The notes under the pieces are model-generated. The model did not search any database and had not been told where the DNA came from. It worked only from the letters and a program-made list of their open reading frames with translations. Positions 37,259 through 48,800 of a stretch of 64,000 nt of DNA are shown in pieces. How positions within the stretch are numbered: the first letter of the stretch is position 1; every line of letters starts with the position of its first letter. Source of the DNA: Pomacea canaliculata (Eukaryota; Mollusca; Gastropoda; Architaenioglossa; Ampullariidae); contig NC_037593.1 in the NCBI RefSeq assembly GCF_003073045.1, forward strand, positions 2,719,525 to 2,783,524, in the 5' to 3' direction. The position numbers and the translations under genes are program-made.

Positions 37259-40200
37259 ATGGCTGAGAGGGAAGATCATGTTTACCAGGCTAAATTAGCC
37301 GAACAAGCTGAACGATACGATGGTAAGTGAAATTTATTTGGGCTGGTAGGGGAATGCGATGGTTGCTACTATTTCCTTTAGCAGGCGTACTGCATGATCT
37401 TACAAGTATATGTCTGGTTACTGTCGTTGGTTACGGGATGAAATACCTAACGAATAAGCGGGGTAGATTCATTGTGTGTGTATATTTATTTAAGAGTTGC
37501 TAAAACTTTGTTTAATGCTGTTAAATACGGCAGTTATTAAGTCCTGTATCTTTCCAGTTATATTTAATCGTCACGAACGAGTCGCCATATTTGCAGTGAG
37601 TCACTGCGTCTGGCATTTGTAGATGATTTCCGTTTATAGTTAGTACGATTTTACAGCATGTCTTATTTCATCAGAACGACTGGTTTAATTTAAAGAAGTG
37701 AATGTTAGGTATTTGCCAGATCTGACAATCTTTTGTAGACGAGACAAAGATACAGTTCGACCTTGAGTATATCTGATCTAGCCGATATCCTGTATTCTAC
37801 TGTCGCCGTTTGTTAGTTATCACACACACTTACATCGACAAACATGGCAGGATAATTTGTCGGACACTAAATTCTTGGGCTTTATTGTTTTTTTACTAAC
37901 AAGTTTCGGAGTAATTTCCAAATATAGGGTTGACGAAGTTGTCAATAACGCACATTATACAGTTAAAATTAGCCAACGATTCTGCAATATGCGACACAAA
38001 AGTACCGATATTTAGTGATACGTGCAGGCCATTAATATCATGATCGCAAGATACTTAAATTGTTAATTCTTAAATTGGAAAGCGAATCGCCAGTGGATAA
38101 GGGGGTGGGGTGGATTGGAGCGCGAGCTAAAGGGAACATTTGAAAGACTGATATCGCGGACAGGAATTTCATATTTGATTTAATTATTGTTGTCTATAAT
38201 CTGAAGTGAATAGCAAACAAACTTTGAAGAATTTAAAATATGTTTGAGGAAAACGTAGGAAGTTATCGTCGATTTCGCCCCCAAAAAAAAAAAAAAATTT
38301 CCGACACGCGGTATTTGCCCCTGAGTGGTTGGCATAATTTCAAGGGTGAAGGTCGTCTGCAGTGGAAACCGAACGCAACGCACTCTGATAAGAAAATTAA
38401 TTTATTAGGTTATTGAAAGTACTTGTATATTTGAATTTTTTGTTTTGTTTTTTGAGTGATATTTCAATGTCTGCCTGATACCGACAGTACTAGCATTGTC
38501 TTTTAAAATAATCCAAAAGCTTTAAATTAATTATAGCTAATTATTATTACTATAATTATTTTTTTTCTGGAAGTGGCAAGTGTTTGTCAGCTGTCATCAG
38601 GGGTTATATGTTTTTTGCATTCAAGATGGCTTACATTATCACTGCAAATATATGTACTGAACATGATATGATAAACAGTAGGAATGAAATAAATATCTTT
38701 AACCTCCCTTCCTCTGTATACCAGCAGGGTTTTTCTTATTCCATTGTTTCAGAAATCTTATTCCTTTATTTATATAAAAGTGGTACCTAGAAAACTTTTA
38801 TATCACTATGGTAAAATTTTGACAACAGTGCTGAACTTGATATATTGCACCGTGTAAAGTTTTTGTGATGCTAAATTTTGCTTTCAGATTGTAGTGATGT
38901 CATTTTATGCTATGCAATTTCAGATTTGCTACTAACCATTTTTTCTTGTTTTTGCAGAGATGGTAGAAAGTATGAAGCAGGTGGCAAATCTTGATGTCGA
39001 GCTTACTGTTGAAGAGCGCAATCTTTTGTCTGTGGCTTACAAGAATGTAATTGGTGCCCGTCGTGCCTCCTGGCGAATTCTTTCTAGTATTGAGCAGAAA
39101 GAAGAATCCAAATGTGAAGAAAAGAGTAAGATCATCAGAGATTACCGAGGACAGGTATGGTCTTAAGAGCAGTTCAAGGGTTAGGTGTCGGTAATGCAAA
39201 AGCATGTTTGAAATACTGTAAACCTACTAGCATAGTGCATACTTAAAAAGTAATTTTTTTAATTGAAAGGAAGAAATAATGTCGGCAGTTTTTATGTAGA
39301 TATGCTTTATATCTATTCAAATAAATTTTGTCAATTGTCTAAGATTTTTTTTTTACTCATTACGCAATATTGAATAGAATATTTGTTGGTGGGGGTACTA
39401 TAGGCCCTAAAGGAAAACTAAGAGTGAGAGGAGTTTTTATCATGAATATAAGCTATAATACCTTTTGCCAAGTAAAACATTGAGGAAACTTTAAATTGTT
39501 CAAAAGTGGTGTCCTTCACAATGGCAGGTTGAATGTGAGCTTCGTTCAATCTGCAACGACGTTCTAAACATTCTTGACAAGCATCTGATTCCCTCTTCCA
39601 CCGCAGGAGAATCTAAAGTATTTTACTACAAAATGTAAGTTTGTTAACTTTTTAAACTTAGGGCACCAAAATAGTACTTGCTTGTTGGGGATGGGGGGAC
39701 TTTTTTAAAAAAAAGTTTATAAATTATGCACTAAATTTTTATGTTCATTATAATAACCAGCTGATGGAAAGATGATATATGGTTGATGTAAATAAACTTA
39801 ATGTGATGCAGCTGTACATTTACGTATGTGAAGTGTATACAAGCTTCACTAGCGTCTCTGAATTGCTCTGAAGCTAAAAATAAAAATTTCTCTTATTTGT
39901 AGAATATGAATTGTTAAAAGTAAATAAACCTATAATGTTAGGTAACAGATTTTAAGTGGTTAGATCACCTTTGTACAAGGCTAAAGGCACACAGGCAAGC
40001 CAGCTTGATATGGTTTAGCGAAAGGGCTTGAATACTTAATGGTTAAGGAAGCAGAAGCAACAAGAAAAATAGGTCTGCCTTCATAAAAAGTTGGTCTTCA
40101 GATAAGAGCAGTTTCTATTGTCTTGACAACCAAAGTTATCAAGCTTCCCTCTTGATTTTTAAAATAGTTATTGCTAGCTGGTTTGATATTCATGCCTGGA

Positions 40201-41907
40201 AGCAAAAAGAACAAATAAAGGAACAAAAAAGAGCACTGGAAACATGGGTCATTTGCTTGTTTTCATAAATGGTCACGATATTCATGGTGCCTTATTTGAC
40301 AAAAGATAAGTAAGTGGTGAGCAACAGTGGCACATTCTACAAATAATGTTCAGTTAAGGATATTTGTCACAGTCTGTAGCCACTTTAACAAAGTATTGTT
40401 TTGCTTTTATTACAGGAAGGGTGACTATCACAGATATCTAGCAGAGTTTGCGACTGGCAGTGATAGAAAAGAAGCTGCTGAAAACAGTTTAGTGGCCTAC
40501 AAAGCTGCAAGTGATATTGCCATGACAGAACTGCCACCCACTCATCCCATCAGGCTGGGTCTAGCTCTAAACTTCTCTGTATTTTACTACGAGATCTTAA
40601 ACTCTCCTGACCGTGCCTGCCGATTGGCTAAAGCAGCCTTTGATGATGCAATTGCTGAGCTAGACACCTTAAGTGAAGAAAGCTACAAAGATTCCACATT
40701 GATAATGCAACTTTTGAGGGATAATTTAACACTGTGGACATCTGACATGCAGGGAGAGGGTAAGTGGTTTCCTTAATTTCACAGGTTTTTGCCTTTTATG
40801 CTGCTGAGCTTTTCTCACAATTGCAGTCAGTAGAGAAAAAAATGAAAAGACAGACCAGGTTGGGACTAATGCCTGTTTGAAAAGACATAGCTTTACTACT
40901 AAACTTTATTTTTAGAGTGGTAGAATTCATGTTGGCAGACCTTAAACAGATTGCCCCAGGACCTTATGTTTCAATAATGTTTTTTTGCTGGATTTCATGG
41001 GTTGAATAGCATGCATCTTTGATGTATCAATTTTAAGTTATATTAGCTCTGTAAAATGTTCAAGTCTTGTTAAGTTTTTACCCATCACTTGAGCCCCTCC
41101 CCCAATTTCTTATTTTGTGTGTGCTGGTTGTTTTTGTTTTCTTGCTTTTTTTTTTTTTAAGTATCACTTTGAGCCCGCCTTTCATGGTGGGGGGGAAAAA
41201 GTTATATAAATTCAACATATTCCTAAACTAAAGTTTTTAAGTTATAAAGAAGGGTGGTAGCATAACAGCATGCACCATGCTTAAATCTAAGAAAATGATA
41301 TATCTATGACAAGGGTCGGTGTGTATAAGCTAGACTATAAATTTTTTTTAAATCATTAGTATAGTTACCACTTTACCTGGACTATATTTTCTTTTAGTTC
41401 TGTTAGTAATAAGGAGTAGGAATTGACAGGGTCTCTTCACATTTTCATGAAACTAATTTGTGCAAGTATTCTTTTCGGAATTTAGGTGACTTCACAGTGA
41501 AGTTAATCTTAACTTAAAAATGCTGAACAGCGATTACGTTGTTGGGTCTGCTTTGTGCTACCATTCCATTTTATTAAAGTTGTGCATAGGTTTAACATCA
41601 TTGACAGAATATTGAATGACATTTAAAAAATGGAGATTCAGTTGTTGCATTCAGTGGACTGGTGGATATAATATGGCTGCATAACATCCTTTTTGTAAGG
41701 GGTATTTATAGAATGTAATATCTTAAGTCTTAAAAACTTTATCTGTTGTTGAAGACCCATATATTTCGATTGCATAACATATTTTTTGACATGATCAATA
41801 TTTCATGGCAACCAAATAGGTTTGAGTTAGGTTTGATACTTATTTCAGGTGGTGAGGAACAGTCAACCCAACAAGTGCAGGACATAGAGACAGAGGATGG
41901 CTCCTAA
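37259..41907 (+). CDS. YWHAE: 14-3-3 epsilon, complete, 5 coding exons
   Basis: Phosphoserine/phosphothreonine-binding adaptor that acts as a dimer in the cytoplasm and nucleus. Exons: 37259-37322, 38958-39154, 39528-39634, 40416-40759, 41849-41907. They total 771 nt, 256 aa; human is 255. The epsilon-type N terminus [20 protein letters not shown] is present. The 14-3-3 signature [20 protein letters not shown] (from about residue 42) contains the phosphate-binding Lys50 and Arg57. The remaining pocket residues are in YHRYLAEF (Arg129-Tyr130). [16 protein letters not shown] leads into a short acidic, divergent tail typical of 14-3-3 C termini. All junctions are GT-AG and in frame. A small last exon carries only the variable tail, a natural place for isoform variation, though no alternative exon was recognised. 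Confidence 0.97.
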
Positions 41908-43060
41908 GGACCGGATATATCACTTAGTACTCCAAAATTAAGATGTTTGTAATTTCTTACCAAACTGCTCTATGTCGAGACTTGGCCCTGAACTGTGTGC
42001 AGCCACTGTTGCATGTCATTTGCATTGGTTATGATGATATCTTTGGCCATTTACTCCCTTTGCCATGTGTTTTTGTGTTTTACTTAATTTTTTTCCCACA
42101 AGCTGGCTTAACATTTGACACCGTCAGAAAGTTTAACCACCTTTTTCTTGTTAGTAGTTGTGTGTTCTAATGATCCACTGTCTTCTGAGTTCTCAAGTTT
42201 TTAGAAGTTACGATGGAGGACATCAGGAAAGTGGCAGCTTCTTCTACCTCCCTTTCCAATCATAACCGATGCTTTTGACGCCTGTAACATTTGATCTACA
42301 TCTGTGTTTCAATGGTCACCTATGTTTTCTTTGTCATAATTGCTGTCAGAAGATGCGACAGCAGGACTGATTTATTTAAAACCACCATGATACTCTGTGG
42401 ACCAAGCAATGAGTCTTTCACATTAGGCTGCTTTGCAGCTGAGAAGTGAAATTCACTCAGCTTTCCTGTGACCGATTTGGATTTTACTGCAGAGATTTGC
42501 AAAAAGTCTGTATGCATAGAGCTGTCATAAAACAAGCAGGTATACCTATTTTATTTCAAAGGAATGTAAAGCGTGCTTTTTATGCTCTTTAGCAAGTCAC
42601 GAACGAGTATTCAAGTCACAAAGAATCTGCATGTACAGATTAACATTTAATTATTGAAACCCCATCCCCATTTAAGATTAATTGGCTGAATTTTGAGGAT
42701 ATTAGTACTGTTATAGTAAGTTGAACCTTTGCCTCAGGATTTCACTTTATGCTAGCATTTGAAGATATCAGTTTATCAAGATGAAAGCTGTGGTCTCTTT
42801 TGGTGGCCACTAGTGTGTTGCAGGTTTGTGTTTTTTGATGTCTTGCTGACTGTTCTGTCTGTTGGCTCTTAAAACTTATGAGCTGCATTCATCACTTCTA
42901 GTGTTTGCTGCAGCATTGCTGTCTTTGTGTTGTGATCACACTTGAATGTACTTTCTGTCACATAGCCATTTCTAGCAAACTAGATTTAATCTAGGACAAT
43001 GTAACAACTTCATAAACTCATGTCATGCTTTTAACATAAATAAAATTATATTCAAGTGCA
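41908..43060 (+). other. YWHAE: YWHAE 3' UTR with strong poly(A) signal
   Basis: AATAAA at 43039-43044 is followed by a TG-rich stretch (GTGCATCTGTGCTTTGTCTG), the expected arrangement of cleavage signals. This gives a 3' UTR of about 1.15 kb. A second AATAAA at 43720-43725 could extend it. No other gene seen. Confidence 0.6.
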
Positions 43061-45835
43061 TCTGTGCTTTGTCTGCTGTTTTGCATGCTGGTTAGTCATT
43101 GCATTTGTGCAGTTAACTATAGCCTGTTGTAGATGGTAGCAAATTATACTGCACTGGAATTGTCTCAGTAGTACTTGATACTAATAGTTCTTAATGGTGG
43201 GATTATTCAGGGAAAACAATTTCAGATTTGCTTTTGTAGCATTTTCTTGGGGGAAAGATGGGAATGTTTACATTTGCCCTGCATGCTGAGACCGTGTCCT
43301 GTTAGTGGGATTGAGTGTGGGTTCAGTGCGAGATTGGCGATTCATCGTGTGCTCCACCCCTCCAATGTCATCAGCTAAAAGAACAAAATATTTTTAATCA
43401 ATCATTGGATACACCAGTGATCATTTCTTGTATTTTCTGCACAACTAGGAGAAATTAAGAAAGTTGCAATGGTTAACTTTGTTGCTTTTTCTCTTTTTGT
43501 GAGAGAGTCCTATTGTGGACGGTACAAATGCGAAAGTAGTTGCTTTTTTGAACAGCATTGCCATCAGCCTCAGCTTGTGCATCTTCATTGTGAACAGTTG
43601 TGCGTGCAGTCAGGGCAGCAGCCAGAATTTGAAGCTTATTTATATCTGGTTTCGGCAGATATACATTTCTCCCCTCCTCCCCACCTTCATTCATGGTTGA
43701 CAACGTAATTTGCTTTGTGAATAAACTTGGTGATATAAACGTATGTAATACTTGTCGGGCTTTGATGTGTGTGATGCTTCACTTGTTTACTTTTAAACTG
43801 AGTACTTTTAACCAGAACTTGAGCAAAAAAAGGAAGGAATAAGTTATATATAGTTTATGCTGTGTGCCAATTCACAAACTTTTTTTTGGTTGGGATCTAT
43901 TCAAATTTTATTTTCTTGCCCAATCTTAAGTATGCCTAAACTGGTCCCAAGTAAGCATGGATGCGAATCCTGCTGTGCTCATGGAGTAAGTTAATGTTGG
44001 TTTGTCTACAATCCATCATATTTAGGCTTGCTTTTATCAGATGAGTTTTTAATTAAAGTGAGCTGTAATGGTTGAGTAGGTGGTCTTCACTAAAATCTTG
44101 AGATAATATGTTTATAGACCAACATTGCGGGAAGAAACAGTAATGTTGAAAGTTGTGCTTAATTCTGGTTCTTGGCCTAATTTTAATAGAAAATTGAATT
44201 GTCCCATACAATACAGAATCTTTGGACCTGTCAAATAGTTTTTAAAAAAAACAGCATGGGCAAAGTGAGTTTGGCATCCTTGTCTATTTTGCATTAAAAG
44301 TTGTCACCATTTGCCATGCTTTGTTATGTGCCAGGTCACTCTACTTCATGTTCAGATTTTTTTGTTCCTCTTATTTTTGGGTTAAGTACAGCAAATTTTG
44401 GTCTATGGGGCACCCCTGTACATAAGCCATATCCATGAAATATTTTAATTCTTTTTTTCGCTTATAAACTGCAGTCAATGGGTGTTTCATAAAGTACAGT
44501 TTTTTTTTAATGTTATCGGAATCTTTTTGTTTCCAGATTCTTAGCGCTGTTCCTATCATTTTCACTCCGAATGGAAACCCATTTTTTCATTTTGTAGCCA
44601 CACATTGTGAAATTATACTAATGGAGAGTGCTATGTAGAGAGTGATTTCGCTTCACAGTGGGGACCAAGAATGGCCTCCAATGTCATGTGACCTCACACC
44701 TTGTGAGTTCTTTTAAGTGGGGATATGTTAGGTCATAAGTTTACATAAACCTCAAATGATTGCTCAACTGAAGAGGGAAATTCAATAGGGCATCACCAAA
44801 ATGGGAACATCTGAAAGAGTTATTGTAAATGTAGAGAAAGTGGAGGTGGACATATGCTTGGTATCATTTTTCATTATTAAATTGGAGCATATGTTGAATG
44901 AAATTAAATAAGGCTTTTGAATTTTTATTTGATTTTGACCGATTTATTGCATTTTTAAAAAGTACTTCATGCAACACCATATATTCACATGCAACTTGAA
45001 ATCTGACCCATTCACATTTCAGTATGAGTCAATCGATCTGAATGCTTCAATTGTATGGAGCTTCAATTTTAAAATCTGAACAGTTAGCACTTAAACATGG
45101 AGCTAATCGAAACATGCTGCATTGCTTATGTAAGTCGCAACTTACAATATGAAATTTATGGTACACTGTCTAGTGTTAAAAATTGTAGGTATTGCAACTC
45201 ACCAATAATTAGTGGCCACAACTTGTAATCTTCAGTTACTTTAAGAGGTAGTTAAACCTTGCTCAAGCATTCATTACTTGACCAACACCAGTTGATGACC
45301 AGTACCAGAGATAAAGAGACTTCATGGTTAATTCTTATGGTGATGCCCATCTGTTAAAACAACACTATAGCTAACAACTTTCAAACGATGGGTTGGCTTG
45401 AACAGGCACCAGACATTGGAAGGCATTTATCACCTGGATTTGTATGAAGTATTTTTACATAAAGAACTGAGGCATGTGCCTAAAAAACAAAACTCAACTT
45501 TAAAAAAAAGCCACCAAGGTAACGCTAGCTGCTTTTTTTTTAAATTGTAGGCATAAAACATATTCCTTTATAACCCCACTCCAAAGTTGAGCTCACCAGG
45601 CTGAAGCTGGCTGTACCTCCATCAACAAGATAAATGCATCAATAAGTTATTTTGGTTAATGTCAAATGAACTTTCCAATCATTGAGATTATATTTTGTAT
45701 TTAGCCTTTGGACTATCGGCAGGTATCAGCAGAATTTACGAAGTAGACAATGTAGTCTTCATGTGTTGGTAACCCACTGTGCAAGACAAAGCATAAAAGC
45801 AAATCACATTTTATCACTATACCCATGCTACATCT
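43061..45835. other. Tail-to-tail intergenic region between YWHAE and FTSJ3
   Basis: Contains the second candidate YWHAE poly(A) signal (43720-43725), a mariner-like fossil (separate entry) and candidate minus-strand AATAAA signals near 44927-44945 that could serve FTSJ3. No supported exon. Confidence 0.45.
44630..44930 (+). mobile_element. Mariner-like transposase fossil (3' part)
   Basis: At 44672-44713 the plus strand reads WPPMSCDLTPCEFF without a stop. This matches the WPP-SPDLTP-DFFLWG block near the C-terminal end of mariner transposases. A shift of frame then gives WGYVRS and VYINLK, again in the expected order. Stops and frameshifts abound. No terminal repeats were found, so the limits are approximate. 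Confidence 0.6.
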
Positions 45836-48800
45836 TTAACGCTGTCTTCTCTTCTTTCTATCCTTGCCTTTCCCAGTCTGTTTTTTTGTCTTGCTGGCTT
45901 GTTTATCCTTTTTCATTCTTGGATCCACAACTTTGAATTTTCCTGTCACGCCTGGAGGACGTCTCACGCGCTTGCCCGATCCTTTCTTAGCTACCACATA
46001 AGTCACTTCTTGCTTCTGATTCTTAAGGAGCCCTGCCTTTTTATAAATCCTGAAGAAAAAGAAGTTATCCTTTATTATGTGACAAAATCTCTCTTTAATT
46101 TTACTTTAGCCTCTAAGTTTACCAATATCAACTGGTTTAAAAATAAATCACATATAAAACACTACTGTCTGCGGCCCTATGCTACTCGAGGAGTAACAAG
46201 GACTAAAATAAAACACATCTGTATTGATAAACTTACTGTTTGATCTGATGCATTTTTTCTTTATCAGATACATCCACAGCATCACTAATAACTTCTGCCT
46301 TTTTACGAGCTTTTTCCAGCCTCTTTATCGTCTGTAACAGAAATTTGTGTTATGATAAGTATCCCTTCCCTAAATACTATTGCTCGTGTTTAGAGATGTT
46401 TGCCAAACCCCCCCCCCACCACCACCACCACCACAACCAAAAGAAAAAAAATGTACATAGTGAGTTTCAATCAACCTGACACTGAAATCACACAAATATG
46501 ATTGATCATAAAAACTAACAGTATTTATAATTAGTAAGCATTACACTTAAAATTTCCTAATGGTAGGGTAATTAACTACCTTTACAAAATTTGAAGAGTT
46601 GTATAATTTTGTAAAGGTAGCTAATTACCCCACATTTAGGAAATTTTAAGTGTAATGCTTACTAATTATAAATACTGGTAGTTTTTATGAGCAATCATAT
46701 TTGTTTAAAAACTGGTTCAGCATGAAACCTTGAAATGATAAGTGCATATCAACACTGCCATGGGAGTTCCTTTGCAAGCTCTGAAAAGGATTTCCATGAG
46801 GTGTAGTAAAATTACGCCTGTTCTGGTGAAGCAAGCTTTCCAATGGCAATACTGCAGTTCACTGATGACTAGCTTTCTTCTAGCCTCTTTACAAGGAAAT
46901 AAGCATTTTCTGTACTTCTCAAACACTATCATTCTGCCTCACTGACAATGCTGTTGTATAACAGATTTTGTAGCATAAAAGTACACATAAAAAAGTTTTC
47001 ATTAGATATACCTTTCTTTTCTTCCGGGCTTTGGCTTCTGCAATCTTCTTGATGGGACGTGCATTTATAGCTTTCTTCTTCATCATGTATTCTTGTACTT
47101 CTTCCTGCAAACACAGTACTAGCCTAAATTAATTGTAACAATGTAACATCAAGACACTGGCTCAGATCCTGACACTGCAGTGTATTGTGAACTGCAACTG
47201 TCAGCTGTTGATCTCAACAACTAGATTGTTTAGTTTGCTGCTGAGGGAGGTTTTTATAATTATTGATTAAACGTTAAATTCAGGGATGCAGAAATTCACC
47301 AGTCAACACAATAGGGTGCTTATCTAACGGAAAAGACTTTTACAATGAAAATTTCAGAAAAAATTCTGCAAAAATGGCGAAATGAGGTTTGAACACAAAC
47401 TCGGGCTTTTATCTAAAGTGAATATGAATTATCATGCTGCCTTTTTCAGGCACAGCCACTACACAGTCCTAAATAGTGTCCAGTGAGTAAAAAAAACTGA
47501 CCTTGGTAACAGGAAGCTGCCTTTGACAATGTCGAGCCTCATCCTTGACAAACCAGTCTGGAAGGTTTTCATCGTCACGCATATACCTTCAGCAAAGACA
47601 TATTGTTAGCCTTTGATGTATACCTTTGTTGCATGCAGTTGGTGTCAAATAAGAAAACCTTATTTCTATAAAAGTATTTATTCTTTCAAAAGACAGTCTG
47701 ATCTTTTACAGTCAAATGTAAATTTACATTGTACATACAGAAAAAAAAAAAAATCCAATAAGCAGCATGGATAAAATTAATCTTTTCTGTTTCTTCCACT
47801 TTTCACTGTAAGTTTGTGTCGAAGCTCCTTTATGCTTGACCTTTAAACACCAGCTGGAGAACACAAGGTTATCTGTTATAAATTCCTACTCTATGCTTTT
47901 TTTGCTGCCTGATTTGGCACAAGAGACCAGCCTGAACCTTAAAGCAAACAACTCATACTTGTTGGTAGTTACAACTATTCTGAGATAGCAGCTGACATGT
48001 CTACCCATGTACTGGACATTTTTTGTTATTCAAATAACCAAGCTAAGAGGCTGGAGACAGGTCTGAGCAGCCTAAAGCTGTCAGTAAAAGATCAGTACAC
48101 CAGCTTCCTCCCCACATTCTAACATGTCATTAAAAACTATTGTTACGGGTACAAATGTTTTCATGTGAATCACACATTTTTACTTTCTTTTCTGGGTAAT
48201 GCTAGGTGTGGTAAAAAGAAATAAAGTGTAGCCCCCCCACAATTGTCTTAGTCACCAAAAATGGAAAAATGGAAAATGAAGTGTAGCCCCCCCACAATTG
48301 ACTTAGTCACCAAAAATGGAAAAAGACAACCTGTCTTTGTAGAAATGGCCGTTTACCTGCTAACATTTAATAAAAGACCCAAAGAATAATGGGAAGTAAA
48401 TCGTGTGTGGTTGTTCATGTCTCGGGTACAGCATATGAAAGGTGGTGCTTAACCTTCTCTTGCCTTTTACTTTATCTGATAAAATCAGGTACCCATTGCA
48501 GCTGGGTGAACAGGTAACTGGGGTGGGGCCACAAAACAATGACCTTTCCCCTCTAAAGTCAAGCTGTTAAGTTTTGAAGCATGTCGCATTACAGATACGT
48601 TTTTACATATTTAAGGGTGGATAGAGCAGCACCAGGAGAAAGGTATATCTGTTTATGGTTAAGATGGTAGTTTTATTCCAGATATGCATGTTTAAACATC
48701 AGAATTACTTCATCTTTCAATCTTCCGGCTGCGATTTCCAAGGGAGTGGGACGGGCCATCTGTAACGCCATTCTCACTTGGTCACATACAATGTCCTCAA

